Origin: an uncultured Alphaproteobacteria bacterium | GTDB taxonomy: Bacteria; Pseudomonadota; Alphaproteobacteria; HIMB59; GCA-002718135 | DNA length: 64,000 nucleotides | Reading direction: 5' to 3' | NCBI GenBank assembly: GCA_902614085.1 | Contig: CACMJS010000001.1 | Coordinates: forward strand, 673,127-737,126 | In this document: in pieces, positions 1 to 9,155 of the stretch | Position numbering within the stretch: position 1 is the stretch's first letter | Layout of the letters: each line of letters starts with the position of its first letter | Position numbers and translations under genes: made by a program | Notes under the pieces: model-generated | Told to the model about the DNA's origin: nothing | Database searches by the model: none | Seen by the model: the letters and a program-made list of their open reading frames with translations, nothing else

Positions 1-1
1 T

Positions 2-430
2 AATATTAAAAACAAAAAATTAAATAAGACTTCATCCCACAGGAAAGCAATGTTTATGAATATGTCTAATGCTCTTATAAAACATGAGCAAATAACTACA
101 ACTTTGGCGAAAGCAAAAGAACTTAAAAGATTTGTTGAAAAAATTGTTACACTAGGAAAAAAAGGAGATTTATTTTCACGAAGAAAAGCAGTTTCCATTC
201 TACAAGATCAAAAAATCTCAAAGAAAGTTTTTGATGTTCTTGCCGAAAGATATAAGTCTAGGGCTGGTGGATATACAAGAATTGTTAAGTTAGGTAATAG
301 ATACGGTGATAATGCACCAACTGCTGTTATCGAATTTGTTGATAGAGATGAGGCAGCTAAGGGATTAGATAGTGGTCCAGTTATTGAAAAAAAATCTACT
401 GAAGAAGTAGAACAACAACCTCCAGTTTAG
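2..430 (+). CDS. rplQ: 50S ribosomal protein L17 (5' end cut by window edge)
   Basis: Large-subunit ribosomal protein L17. The frame is open back to base 2, and the residues before the first ATG at 50 read ...[10 protein letters not shown], the conserved L17 N-terminus, so the true start lies just outside the window and only about five residues are missing. The core follows with ANALIKHEQ-like ([15 protein letters not shown]), a [12 protein letters not shown] segment and an AGGYTRI segment. After residue ~125 of the visible frame there is an acidic, family-variable tail ([11 protein letters not shown]). It normally closes the rpoA/ribosomal protein operon in alphaproteobacteria, so the window edge probably cuts that operon. 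Identification is firm. Confidence 0.97.
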   Translation, partial: NIKNKKLNKTSSHRKAMFMNMSNALIKHEQITTTLAKAKELKRFVEKIVTLGKKGDLFSRRKAVSILQDQKISKKVFDVLAERYKSRAGGYTRIVKLGNRYGDNAPTAVIEFVDRDEAAKGLDSGPVIEKKSTEEVEQQPPV

Positions 431-436
431 AAAATA

Positions 437-805
437 TTGATTAATTTAATTTTTGTAGCTGCAGGTGGAGCAACTGGAGCAATACTAAGATATATTCTAA
501 CAAACTTAAGCAAAACTATATTTACCTCAAGTATTTATGGAACTCTTACAGTAAATATTATAGGCTGTTTTTTGATTGGATATCTTGTAACTTCGGATTT
601 CTCAAAAAATATTAACGAAAATTTTGTTAAATTTTTTTTAATTATAGGTTTACTTGGATCATTCACTACTTTTTCCGCATTTTCCTATGAAGTTGTTAAT
701 TTAATTATTTCTAAAAAAATCCTTATAGCATTTATATATATTTCTATTTCAATATTCGTCTGCATTTTATTTGCATACTTTGGAATGTTAATTAATAAGT
801 TTTAA
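437..805 (+). CDS. crcB: CrcB/Fluc fluoride ion exporter
   Basis: Small membrane protein of 122 residues, the usual CrcB length, expected to work as a dual-topology dimeric fluoride channel in the inner membrane. Visible family signatures are GGATGAILRY near the N-terminus, GTLTVNIIGCFLIG around residue 35, and GLLGSFTTFSAFSYE around residue 75. Four hydrophobic helices span the whole chain. The start is TTG at 437, six bases after the rplQ stop, and no ATG lies before the first conserved motif. It ends two bases before the next TTG-started gene, so the three are probably co-transcribed. No fluoride riboswitch fits in the six-base gap. Confidence 0.93.
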   Translation: MINLIFVAAGGATGAILRYILTNLSKTIFTSSIYGTLTVNIIGCFLIGYLVTSDFSKNINENFVKFFLIIGLLGSFTTFSAFSYEVVNLIISKKILIAFIYISISIFVCILFAYFGMLINKF

Positions 806-806
806 T

Positions 807-1721
807 TTGATAAAAAAAATACATATTAAGAAAGATTACGAAGTTAGGCTTGATAAATATTTAAAGAACTTATTTACCTCTCTTACACAAAGTTTTATTG
901 AAAAAAATATTAGAAAAAAAAATATTTTAATTAATAACGCTCGTACAAAAGCAAATTATGTTGTCAAATTAAATGATAATTTAATTATATTAAATTTCCA
1001 TGAAGAACTTTACAAAAATAAAATAATTTATAAGAGAAATATTAACATATCAGATAATGATTTAAAAAAGTTTAATAAATCAATTATTTTTCAAAATAAC
1101 AATTTTTTAGTTATCAATAAGTGGTCAGATATTGCAACACAAGGAGGTAGTAAAGTAAATGTTTCGATTGACCATATAATAAAAAATATTAACCCCGATT
1201 ATAGACTCGTTCACAGACTTGATAAAGAGACATCAGGTTTGCTTTTGATTTCAAAAAATTTAAAATATGCAAGATATTTTTCAACACTTTTTAAACAACA
1301 TTTAATTACAAAGTTTTACATTGCTATATGTGAGGGAAGTCCAAAAAATAAAAATTCTAAAGTTCTTTTAAATATAAAAAATAAAAATCAGGAAATTGAG
1401 AAAACTATAACTAACTACGTTGTTATAGGTAACAAAAATAACATAACACAAATTCTATATAACCCTGAGACTGGCAAAACTCATCAATTAAGAAAAGTTT
1501 CTAAAAATCTTGGTTGCTCAATAATAGGTGATCAAAAATATAATATCAATTCTAAGTACAATAATGAAAAACTAATGTTACATGCCTTTGCTCTGAAATT
1601 TACAATTTATGAAGAAAAATTTAGTTTTATTTCAGAATTACCCAATTATTTTCATACTTTTATTAAAAAAAATAAATTAAAATTTAAAGAAAATTTAGAA
1701 AAAGAATTAAATAGTTTTTAA
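807..1721 (+). CDS. rluC: RluC/RluD-family 23S rRNA pseudouridine synthase
   Basis: Converts specific uridines in large-subunit rRNA to pseudouridine. The N-terminal ~60 residues form an S4-like RNA-binding domain (RLDKYLKNLF... IRKKNILINN). The catalytic motif RLVHRLDKETSGLLL is at about residue 133-147, with the Asp of RLDK as nucleophile. GKTHQLRK near residue 228 is the second family signature. At 304 residues the length is normal. The start is TTG at 807. The rplQ-crcB-rluC order is common in alphaproteobacteria, where this gene is usually called rluC; RluD specificity cannot be excluded from sequence alone. Its last 15 bases overlap the convergent lipB. Confidence 0.85.
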   Translation: MIKKIHIKKDYEVRLDKYLKNLFTSLTQSFIEKNIRKKNILINNARTKANYVVKLNDNLIILNFHEELYKNKIIYKRNINISDNDLKKFNKSIIFQNNNFLVINKWSDIATQGGSKVNVSIDHIIKNINPDYRLVHRLDKETSGLLLISKNLKYARYFSTLFKQHLITKFYIAICEGSPKNKNSKVLLNIKNKNQEIEKTITNYVVIGNKNNITQILYNPETGKTHQLRKVSKNLGCSIIGDQKYNINSKYNNEKLMLHAFALKFTIYEEKFSFISELPNYFHTFIKKNKLKFKENLEKELNSF

Positions 1722-2363
1722 TTTGTCTAAAAAAATTTTTTTAAAACCTTCATCAAATTCTTTTTGATCTATTTTAATACCTAACTCATTCAATGAAGTA
1801 TTTTTATACTCTTTTAATCCACATGAATGAATAGAATTATAATATTTTAAATCAGGATTAATATTAAAACTCATTCCATGATAAGTAATCCATTTTTTAA
1901 CTCTAAGACCAATAGCGCTAATTTTTTTTTCCTTATCAAGTGTCATTTTATTATTCTTAATTACCCAAATACCGACTCTATCTTTAAATGCTCTTGCTTC
2001 AACATTGTAGTTCTTTAAAAAATCAATTACAGAATTTTCAATTACAGAAATAAACTTTCTTATATCCTTTTTTTTATTATTTAAGTTTAACATAAAATAA
2101 ACAATTCTTTGGCCTGGTCCATGATAAGTCGTTTTTCCACCACGATTTGTCTTTAATACTTCTATAACATCTGAATTTAATATTTCATCGTCTGAAGCAC
2201 TTGTGCCTTGAGTAAATATATGATTATGACTGAGAAACCATAGTAATTCTTTTGAATGATTTTCACTTATATCTCTTACCTTAGACTCCATAAATAAAAC
2301 AGCCTCCTTATAATTTATTTCTTCATTAGATATTTTAATTTCAATCTGATTCATGTCATTCAT
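1707..2363 (-). CDS. lipB: Lipoyl(octanoyl) transferase LipB
   Basis: Transfers octanoyl groups from acyl carrier protein to the lipoyl domains of 2-oxoacid dehydrogenases and GcvH, the first step of protein lipoylation. The 218-residue chain has the diagnostic RGGKTTYHGPGQ motif near residue 75. It also has a KISAIGLRVKKWITYHG segment with the active-site Lys, and IHSCGLKEY with the active-site Cys near residue 180. It is convergent with the pseudouridine synthase gene, and the two stops overlap by 15 bases. Its start faces the tRNA gene across ~50 bases that probably hold both promoters. Confidence 0.95.
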   Translation of the reverse strand: MNDMNQIEIKISNEEINYKEAVLFMESKVRDISENHSKELLWFLSHNHIFTQGTSASDDEILNSDVIEVLKTNRGGKTTYHGPGQRIVYFMLNLNNKKKDIRKFISVIENSVIDFLKNYNVEARAFKDRVGIWVIKNNKMTLDKEKKISAIGLRVKKWITYHGMSFNINPDLKYYNSIHSCGLKEYKNTSLNELGIKIDQKEFDEGFKKIFLDKLKTI

Positions 2364-2371
2364 ATACTTTA

Positions 2372-2400
2372 TTGATAGTTAATATCCTATCTGATATTTA
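2372..2400 (+). promoter_or_regulatory. Candidate sigma-70 promoter for tRNA-Leu
   Basis: TTGATA at 2372-2377, a 17-base spacer, and TATTTA at 2395-2400 would start transcription a few bases before the tRNA 5' end at 2415. The spacing is ideal but the region is AT-rich, so a chance match is possible. This is inference from pattern only. Confidence 0.35.
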
Positions 2401-2414
2401 ATTCTAGTATATAT

Positions 2415-2501
2415 GCGGCTGTGGCGGAATTGGTATACGCGCAGCGTTGAGGTCGCTGTGGGATTTATCCTGTGGAAGTTCAAGTCTTCTCAGCCGCACC
2501 A
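2415..2501 (+). tRNA. tRNA-Leu (anticodon GAG)
   Basis: An 87-base class II tRNA. The acceptor arms GCGGCTG (2415-2421) and CAGCCGC (2491-2497) pair perfectly, followed by discriminator A and an encoded CCA. The anticodon stem CAGCG/CGCTG encloses the loop TTGAGGT, giving anticodon GAG for CUC/CUU leucine codons. A long variable arm and a T-arm with TTCAAGT follow, as expected for leucine tRNAs. The 3' end lies only six bases before the mgtE start, so the tRNA and mgtE transcripts may be processed from one precursor. Confidence 0.95.
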
Positions 2502-2507
2502 ATTAAT

Positions 2508-3875
2508 ATGGAAGAAATTATAATTAAAAAAGATGATGACAATTCTAATAAATCAATTCGATTAGTAACTGATTATCTAGAAAATTATAAATATGATAAA
2601 ATTTTATCTTTATTAAAAGACTTTCATAATGCAGACATAGCAGAAATTCTTCAAAATTTAGATCCAGTTTTAAGATTAAGTCTTCTAAATATAATGGATA
2701 AAAATTTTGATCCTGAAATCTTAACTTATTTGAATGATAGTCTTAGAGAAGAAATAATTGAAACTTTAGATATAAAACAGTTAGCTAATAACGCAAAAAG
2801 TTTAGACATAGATGATGCCGTAGATTTAGCAGAAGATTTAGAAGAAAAAAATCAAAATATTTTTTTAGAAAACTTAGACAAAGAAGAAAGAACTTTAGTT
2901 AAAGAAGGTTTAAATTACCCTGAGGATTCCGCTGGAAGATTAATGCAAAGACAATTTGTTGCTATTGATCAATCATGGAATGTTGGTCAAGCAATTGATT
3001 ATTTGAGAAATAATAAAGAAAATTTACCTGAAGATTTCTACGATATTTATTTAATTAATCAAAACAAAGTAGCAAAAGGGATAGTTCCATTAGGAAGATT
3101 AATGGGCTCAAAAAGAGAAATAGAATTAAATTCAATAATAAATAAAGAATTAAGATTAATTGATGTAAATACAGATCAAGAAGATGTAGCTCTTTTATTT
3201 AATAAATATGGATTAGTAAGTGCTCCTGTTATTAACAATCAAAAAAAAATTATTGGCTCAATTACAGTTGATGATGTTGTCGAAGTTATTGAGGAAGAAA
3301 GGGAAGAAGATATTTTAAAGCTTGGAGGCGTAGATCATACCGATTTATATGAATCAGTTATTAGTACAACAAAATCTAGAATTTCATGGTTAATTGTAAA
3401 TTTAATGACAGCTGTTGTGGCTTCAATAGTTATAGGTTTGTTTGAAGCTGCAATAGAAAAAGTAGTTGCTCTAGCTATATTAATGCCAATAGTAGCTTCT
3501 ATGGGTGCTAACGCAGGTACTCAAACCTTAACTGTTGCAGTGAGAGCTATTGCAGTTAAAGAACTAACTACTAGTAATGCAATAAAAATAATAACCAAAG
3601 AAACTTTAATCGGTGGCATAAATGGAATCATATTCGCTATCATAATATCTTTAATTTCTATTTATTGGTTTGAAAGTTTAATGTTGGGTTTTATAATAGG
3701 TCTTGCTATGATACTAAATTTACTAATCGCTGGTTTTTCAGGAATTGCAATTCCACTAGTTTTAGATAAGCTAAAAATTGATCCTGCTTTAGCATCTGCA
3801 GTAATTTTGACTACAATCACAGATGTATTTGGTTTTCTTTCTTTTCTTGGATTAGCAACTTTATTTTTAATATAA
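2508..3875 (+). CDS. mgtE: MgtE-family magnesium transporter
   Basis: Inner-membrane Mg2+ channel/transporter of 455 residues. The N-terminal helical MgtE_N domain (about 10-120) is acidic. Two CBS repeats follow (about 125-255), then a membrane domain from about residue 300 with five hydrophobic helices and the pore motif region PIVASMGANAGTQTLTV. The start is taken at ATG 2508 (MEEIIIKKDDD). An upstream in-frame GTG at 2472 lies inside the tRNA-Leu gene and is rejected. The gene stands alone between the tRNA and the glutathione genes. No M-box-like leader can fit in the six-base gap, so classic riboswitch control is excluded. Confidence 0.92.
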   Translation: MEEIIIKKDDDNSNKSIRLVTDYLENYKYDKILSLLKDFHNADIAEILQNLDPVLRLSLLNIMDKNFDPEILTYLNDSLREEIIETLDIKQLANNAKSLDIDDAVDLAEDLEEKNQNIFLENLDKEERTLVKEGLNYPEDSAGRLMQRQFVAIDQSWNVGQAIDYLRNNKENLPEDFYDIYLINQNKVAKGIVPLGRLMGSKREIELNSIINKELRLIDVNTDQEDVALLFNKYGLVSAPVINNQKKIIGSITVDDVVEVIEEEREEDILKLGGVDHTDLYESVISTTKSRISWLIVNLMTAVVASIVIGLFEAAIEKVVALAILMPIVASMGANAGTQTLTVAVRAIAVKELTTSNAIKIITKETLIGGINGIIFAIIISLISIYWFESLMLGFIIGLAMILNLLIAGFSGIAIPLVLDKLKIDPALASAVILTTITDVFGFLSFLGLATLFLI

Positions 3876-3898
3876 TTAAGTCTATTTAAGTTAAATAA

Positions 3899-5239
3899 AT
3901 GTTAAAAAAAAACGATCTAATAGATTACTTTTATAAAGGAATCAAAAATAAGAATGATTTACGCATAGGAGTAGAACACGAGAAATTTGTACTAAAAAAA
4001 GAAAGTTTACATCAATTATCTTATGAAGAACCCAAAGGTATAAAAGAAATTCTTTTAAAATTTGTAGATAAGGGATGGAAACCAAAGTATGATGATAAAA
4101 ATACTACAATAATCGCCTTAGAAAGATTTGGTGAAAGTATAACTTTAGAACCTGGCGGTCAGATCGAATTGTCAGGAGCACAATTAAAAAATATCCATCA
4201 AACCTGTACTGAAACTAATAGGCATTTAAAGGAATTAAAAGATATTGGTGAAGAATTTGGTTTTATATTATTAGGATTAGGCGTTGAGCCAAGTTTATCT
4301 CTTGATGATTTTCCCTGGATGCCAAAACAAAGATATTCCATAATGAAAAAATATATGCCTAAAGTTGGTGCTCTTGGACATCATATGATGAAACGCACAT
4401 GTACAAACCAAGTAAATTTGGATTATCATTCTGAAGAAGATATGATCACTAAGTATCGATTAATGTTAAATCTTGAAGGTATAGCAACTGCAATATTTGC
4501 TAATTCACCTTTCGATCAAAAAAAAGTTTCCAAATATAAGAGTTTAAGATCTCATTTTTGGCACCACACAGACAAAGATAGAACAGGTTTATTGCCATTT
4601 GTTTTTGATAAAGATTTTAATTTTGAAAAATATGCGGAGTATGCTCTTGATGTGCCAATGTATTTTGTAATTAGAAATCATAATTATATAGATATGACAG
4701 ATTATACTTTTAGAGATTTTATGAAAAATAATATTTCTAAAGATTTAAACATTGAACCTACTATTGAAGATTGGATAAACCACTTATCAACTTTATTTCC
4801 TCAAGTTAGATTAAAGCAATTCTTAGAAATTCGTTCTATGGACGCATGTTCATGGGATTTAATATGTTCTCAGCCTGCTTTTTGGATTGGTATTTTATAT
4901 AATGATGAAGCGATTGATAAAACAAATGAAATTGTTGAGGGTTGGACTCAAAGTGATAGAAATTTAATAAATAGATTTGTTCCAGAGCATGGCTTGAAAA
5001 GCAAATTTAAAAATGGCAATCTATTGGATGTTGCACTAAAATTATTTGAAATTTCAAAATCAGGTTTAGAGAAAAGAAATATTCTAGTCAACAATGGCAA
5101 ATATAATGAAACATTTTATTTAAGAGATTTAGAAAAAAATCTATCAAATAGTTTTTCACCTGCTGATTTATTAATTAATAAATATAACGGTAAATGGAAA
5201 AAAAATATTACAAAAATATATGAGGAAGAAATTTTCTAA
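3899..5239 (+). CDS. gshA: Glutamate-cysteine ligase, plant/alphaproteobacterial type
   Basis: First, ATP-dependent step of glutathione synthesis, joining glutamate and cysteine through the gamma-carboxyl. The 446-residue protein matches the GCS2/plant-type family seen in alphaproteobacteria. Visible marks are RIGVEHEKFVL near residue 20, the TLEPGGQIELSGAQ segment near residue 85, GHHMMKRTCTNQVNLDY near residue 163, and LEIRSMDACSWD near residue 310. The stop codon shares one base with the gshB start (TAATG), so the two genes are translationally coupled. Confidence 0.93.
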   Translation: MLKKNDLIDYFYKGIKNKNDLRIGVEHEKFVLKKESLHQLSYEEPKGIKEILLKFVDKGWKPKYDDKNTTIIALERFGESITLEPGGQIELSGAQLKNIHQTCTETNRHLKELKDIGEEFGFILLGLGVEPSLSLDDFPWMPKQRYSIMKKYMPKVGALGHHMMKRTCTNQVNLDYHSEEDMITKYRLMLNLEGIATAIFANSPFDQKKVSKYKSLRSHFWHHTDKDRTGLLPFVFDKDFNFEKYAEYALDVPMYFVIRNHNYIDMTDYTFRDFMKNNISKDLNIEPTIEDWINHLSTLFPQVRLKQFLEIRSMDACSWDLICSQPAFWIGILYNDEAIDKTNEIVEGWTQSDRNLINRFVPEHGLKSKFKNGNLLDVALKLFEISKSGLEKRNILVNNGKYNETFYLRDLEKNLSNSFSPADLLINKYNGKWKKNITKIYEEEIF

Positions 5240-6177
5240 TGAAAAAAAGTATAGCAATCCAAATGGATCATATTGAAAAGATTGATTATGAATTCGATAC
5301 ATCTTTTTTGATAGGTTATGAAGCGCAAGAAAGAGGTTATGATATTTTTTATTACAATCCAAAAGACTTATTCATAAAAGAAAATTGTATTCAAGCATCT
5401 GGATATTATCTAGAGTTATTTTTAAATGAAAATAATTATTTTAATTTTAAATCTAAAAAAATAATTTCTAAATTAGAAGATTTTCAATTTATCTTTTTAA
5501 GACAAGACCCTCCTTTTGATATGAATTATATCACATCTACATATATTTTGGATTTACTTCCATCCTCAACAATTGTTGTCAATGATCCAACTGCAGTCAG
5601 AAATTCTACTGAAAAGTTATTTACATTTAATTTTAAAGAATTTATGCCACCTACTTTGGTGACAAAAGATTTAAAAATTATTGAAGAATTTTTAGATAAA
5701 GAAGAAGATATTATAACTAAACCACTTTATGGTAATGGAGGAGAGGGCATACATAGATTTGATAAAAGTAATTTTAATTCTAACAAATTAGAAGAATATT
5801 TACATTTGCCTATAATGGTTCAAAAATTTATTAATGAGATAAATGATGGGGACAGAAGAGTTGTTTTTTTCGATGGTGAATATTACGGTTCAGTTGCTAG
5901 AATACCTCAAGAAGACAATGTAAAGGCAAATTTCCATGCTGGTGGTAAGGCAGTTAAAACTGGCCTAGTTTATAGAGATAAAGAAATTATCGAAATTTTG
6001 GGACCAAAACTAAAAGAACATAATCTATTTTTTGTGGGAATTGATATAATTGGAAATTATCTAACAGAAATAAACGTAACTTCGCCTACAGGATTGAAGC
6101 AAATTAATGCATTAAATAATGTAAATTTAGAAAAAGATTTTTGGGATAAGCTTGAAGCAAAATATAAATTAGTTTAA
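5239..6177 (+). CDS. gshB: Glutathione synthetase
   Basis: Second step of glutathione synthesis, adding glycine to gamma-glutamylcysteine, with an ATP-grasp fold. The 312-residue length is normal for the bacterial enzyme. Marks include IAIQMDHIEKIDYEFDTS at the N-terminus, VNDPTAVRNSTEKLF near residue 114, the ATP-grasp loop GNGGEGIHRF near residue 165, DGDRRVVFFDG near residue 198 and the metal-binding NVTSPTG near residue 278. It is directly coupled to gshA. Confidence 0.95.
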   Translation: MKKSIAIQMDHIEKIDYEFDTSFLIGYEAQERGYDIFYYNPKDLFIKENCIQASGYYLELFLNENNYFNFKSKKIISKLEDFQFIFLRQDPPFDMNYITSTYILDLLPSSTIVVNDPTAVRNSTEKLFTFNFKEFMPPTLVTKDLKIIEEFLDKEEDIITKPLYGNGGEGIHRFDKSNFNSNKLEEYLHLPIMVQKFINEINDGDRRVVFFDGEYYGSVARIPQEDNVKANFHAGGKAVKTGLVYRDKEIIEILGPKLKEHNLFFVGIDIIGNYLTEINVTSPTGLKQINALNNVNLEKDFWDKLEAKYKLV

Positions 6178-6200
6178 TTACAATAATTAAAGGAAAATAT

Positions 6201-6767
6201 ATGCACGAAGATAGAATTTTAATTAACAAATTAAAAAATTTTGAAAATATTAATTCAAATTTTCTTACAATAACATTGATTTTAATTGGTTCAATTTTAC
6301 TAGCGATTTCAGCTAAGGTTCAAGTGCCATTTTGGCCAGTGCCAATGACAATGCAGACATTTGTCATTTTCTTAATAGGAATGACTTATAGTATTAGATT
6401 ATCTTTTGCCACAGTTGCATTTTACCTTTTTCAAGGAGCTATAGGACTTCCTGTATTTGCAGCAGGTGGAGGAATTGCTTATTTAGTTGGACCAACAGCA
6501 GGATATCTTTATGGTATGTTATTTGCCTCTATCGTTATAAGTTATTTAGCAAATTTAGGTTTTTGCAAAACATATTTTAAGGCTGCATTATCTCTATTAA
6601 TTGGTTCTGTTGTTATATTCTCATTTGGTATCATCTATCTTGGTTATATTATTGGTTTCGAAAAAGCATTAGCAGCTGGTCTTTTACCATTTATTCCTAG
6701 TGAGTTATTTAAAATAGCATTAGCAGTTGCTCTGATCCCTACTTTACATAAAATTATTACAAAATAA
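6201..6767 (+). CDS. bioY: BioY biotin transporter substrate-binding membrane subunit
   Basis: S component of an ECF-type biotin importer, 188 residues with about six hydrophobic segments. The signature KVQVPFWPVPMTMQTF at about residue 38 is the typical BioY motif, and a glycine-rich GAIGLPVFAAGGG segment follows. AAAGGAAAATAT just upstream gives a plausible ribosome binding site. No bioM/bioN energising genes or biotin synthesis genes lie in the window. BioY may work alone, as described for some bacteria, or use shared ECF modules elsewhere. Confidence 0.92.
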   Translation: MHEDRILINKLKNFENINSNFLTITLILIGSILLAISAKVQVPFWPVPMTMQTFVIFLIGMTYSIRLSFATVAFYLFQGAIGLPVFAAGGGIAYLVGPTAGYLYGMLFASIVISYLANLGFCKTYFKAALSLLIGSVVIFSFGIIYLGYIIGFEKALAAGLLPFIPSELFKIALAVALIPTLHKIITK

Positions 6768-6773
6768 TAATTA

Positions 6774-7664
6774 ATGAAAATAGGTATTGATGTAGGAGGT
6801 ACCAAAACTGAAGGTATTCTTCTAAATTCAAATGGAACTGAAATAGATAGAAAAAGAATTAATACTGAAAAAAGTTATGATGGTACAATTAACGGTATAC
6901 TCTCCATTATAAATCATTTTGAAGAAAAACATGGTAAAGCAGAATCTGTAGGCATGGGAATGCCAGGAGCCATTTCAAACGATACAGCTTTAATTAAAAA
7001 TGCTAATTCTATATGGTTAAATGGTAAACCATTTAAGCAAGATTTAGATAAAATTCTTAATAGGAGTATTAATATAGAAAATGATGCTAATTGTTTTACG
7101 CTCTCTGAAGCAGTAGATGGAGCAGGCAAGGGTTATCAAGTTGTTTTTGGAGTAATTATTGGAACAGGTGTTGGTGGTGGTATAAGTATTAATCAAAAAG
7201 TTATAAGGGGTCGTAATAGTATAAGCGGAGAGTGGGGTCATATAGTACTGCCAGGTAGAACTGAAGAAGAAAAAAAATATGTAAAAAAATGTTATTGTGG
7301 CAAAAATGGTTGTTTAGAAACTTATATATCTGGCCCGGGATTTTCATCGGCTTATAATTTGCGCTTCAACAAAAATTATAACTCACACCAAATATTAGAA
7401 GGCTTTCATAATAAAGAAGAAAATAGTATTTTTGCACTAAATCAATACATTGATCATTTAGCTAGAGGCTTATCTGTCGTGTGTAATATCCTTGATCCAG
7501 ATGTAATTGTTTTGGGTGGCGGCATGTCTAATATAGATTTTATTTATGAAAATATTAACGATACTCTAAAAAAATATGTTTTTACTGATACGTTACAAAC
7601 AAAAGTTGTTAAAAATGTTTATGGGGATTCAAGTGGTGTAAGAGGAGCTGCTTGGCTTTCTTAA
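6774..7664 (+). CDS. ROK-family sugar kinase (fructokinase or N-acetylglucosamine kinase)
   Basis: ATP-dependent hexose kinase of 296 residues. The phosphate loop IGIDVGGTKTEG is at the N-terminus, ENDANCFTLSE near residue 102 carries the catalytic Asp, IGTGVGGGI near residue 125, and GEWGHIVL plus KCYCGKNGCLETY hold the ROK zinc site. No DNA-binding domain is present, so it is a kinase and not a NagC-like repressor. It follows bioY by six bases. The amino-sugar operon at 47-60 kb has nagA and a deaminase but no kinase, so this enzyme could supply GlcNAc-6-phosphate; that link is inference. Confidence 0.85.
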   Translation: MKIGIDVGGTKTEGILLNSNGTEIDRKRINTEKSYDGTINGILSIINHFEEKHGKAESVGMGMPGAISNDTALIKNANSIWLNGKPFKQDLDKILNRSINIENDANCFTLSEAVDGAGKGYQVVFGVIIGTGVGGGISINQKVIRGRNSISGEWGHIVLPGRTEEEKKYVKKCYCGKNGCLETYISGPGFSSAYNLRFNKNYNSHQILEGFHNKEENSIFALNQYIDHLARGLSVVCNILDPDVIVLGGGMSNIDFIYENINDTLKKYVFTDTLQTKVVKNVYGDSSGVRGAAWLS

Positions 7665-9112
7665 ATACCGCCCATTGAAATATATTTTATAGTTAAATAG
7701 TCATCAAGACCATATCGAGAACCTTCTCTTCCCATTCCCGATTCTTTTACACCTCCAAAAGGAACCTCTGCAATTGTTGGTAGTCCATTATTAATAGATA
7801 CAATTCCATATTCAAGTGCTTCAGCAACTCGCCAAATTCTTCCTATGTCTCTCGAATAGAAATATGAAGCTAATCCATATGGAGTGTCATTAGCCATTTT
7901 AATCACCTCATCATCACTGGAAAATTTATAAAGAGGAGCAACAGGTCCAAATGTTTCTTCAAAAGTAATTTTTGCCTTTGTAGATACATTTGAGAGAACA
8001 GTTGGTTGATAGAAATTCCCACCAAGTGAATGTACATCTCCACCAATTGCTATTTTAGCTCCCGTATTTACTGCATCTTGTACATGATCAATTACTTTTT
8101 CTAAAGAGGATTGATCAATTAACGGACCAGATGTAATTCCATCCTCAAGTCCATTACCCACTGTTATTTTACTCACTTCATTTGTAAATTTCTCTAGGAA
8201 TTCATCATAAATGTTTTCATGCACAAATATTCTATTTGAACAAATACATGTTTGACCACTATTTCTAAATTTACTTTGAAGTGCGCCTGCAACAGCTTCA
8301 TCCATATCTGCATCATCGAAAACAATAAATGGTGCATGACCACCAAGTTCCATAGACACTTTTTTTACTGTTGAGGCACTTTGCTCTAAAAGTATTTTTC
8401 CAACCTCCGTAGATCCTGTAAAAGAAATTTTTCTTACAATTGGGTTACTTGTTAGCTCTTTACCAATTTCACTTGCCGATCCAGTGATTACATTAAATAC
8501 ACCATCTGGAAAACCCGCTTCTTTAGCAAGTACTGCTACAGCTAATGCTGAATATGGTGTTTGGCTTGCTGGTTTAACGACTGTCGTACAACCAACAGCA
8601 AGAGCGGCTGCACATTTTCTTGTGATCATTGAATTTGGAAAGTTCCATGGAGTTATTGCTCCCACAACACCAACAGGCTGTTTAATTATTACGATTCTTT
8701 TTCCAGGTCTTGGATCAGGAACTATATCGCCATACACTCTTTTAGCTTCTTCAGCATAGAACTCAATGTAAGAAGCGCCCATTAGTATTTCACCCTTTGC
8801 CTCAGCCAGAGGTTTACCTTGCTCAATGGTCATGATTTTAGCTAAATCATCTGCATTTTCAGTGATGAGCTCCCCCCATTTTTTAAGAATAATTGATCTT
8901 TCTTTCGCAGTAGTTTCTTTCCAAGTTTGGAAAGCAGTATTTGCATCATCTATGGCTTTTTTAGTTTCTGAAACTGAGCATTTTGGGACATTGCCAATAA
9001 TTTCCATAGAAGCTGGATTATTTACCTCAAGAGTTTCACTTGAAGAGCTGTCAACCCATTCCCCATTTATGAAACATTTTTGTTTAAAGAGTGATTTGTT
9101 ATTTAATTCCAT
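7661..9112 (-). CDS. gabD: NAD(P)-dependent succinate-semialdehyde dehydrogenase family enzyme
   Basis: Aldehyde dehydrogenase of 483 residues. VGAITPWNFPNSMI near residue 150 is the cofactor-loop region. MELGGHAPFIVF carries the general-base Glu near residue 255, and NSGQTCICSNR the catalytic Cys near residue 288. Overall it reads as the GabD/SSDH subfamily. In ectoine-utilising marine bacteria an SSDH-like enzyme (DoeC/Ssd) oxidises aspartate semialdehyde next to eut/doe genes. Its place just before the eutABC-like genes makes that role possible here. It is divergent from the amidinotransferase gene across 43 bases and overlaps the ROK stop by four bases. Confidence 0.85.
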   Translation of the reverse strand: MELNNKSLFKQKCFINGEWVDSSSSETLEVNNPASMEIIGNVPKCSVSETKKAIDDANTAFQTWKETTAKERSIILKKWGELITENADDLAKIMTIEQGKPLAEAKGEILMGASYIEFYAEEAKRVYGDIVPDPRPGKRIVIIKQPVGVVGAITPWNFPNSMITRKCAAALAVGCTTVVKPASQTPYSALAVAVLAKEAGFPDGVFNVITGSASEIGKELTSNPIVRKISFTGSTEVGKILLEQSASTVKKVSMELGGHAPFIVFDDADMDEAVAGALQSKFRNSGQTCICSNRIFVHENIYDEFLEKFTNEVSKITVGNGLEDGITSGPLIDQSSLEKVIDHVQDAVNTGAKIAIGGDVHSLGGNFYQPTVLSNVSTKAKITFEETFGPVAPLYKFSSDDEVIKMANDTPYGLASYFYSRDIGRIWRVAEALEYGIVSINNGLPTIAEVPFGGVKESGMGREGSRYGLDDYLTIKYISMGGI

Positions 9113-9155
9113 ATGTTTTAATTATAATGCATAGTTTTAAATTAAGGAAAATATA

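Noticed and set aside
50-52. ATG at 50 as the true rplQ start
   Set aside because: The frame upstream encodes the conserved [10 protein letters not shown] of L17, so the gene begins before the window.
2472-2507. Upstream GTG start for mgtE
   Set aside because: It lies inside the tRNA-Leu gene; the ATG at 2508 begins a normal MgtE N-terminus.
5171-5362. Minus-strand open frame across the gshA/gshB junction
   Set aside because: Shadow of two conserved coding frames, low-complexity Phe/Leu/Asn composition.
8484-9134. Plus-strand open frames opposite the aldehyde dehydrogenase gene (8484-8759 and 8826-9134)
   Set aside because: They are antisense to a well-conserved gene, have no family resemblance and no ribosome binding site.
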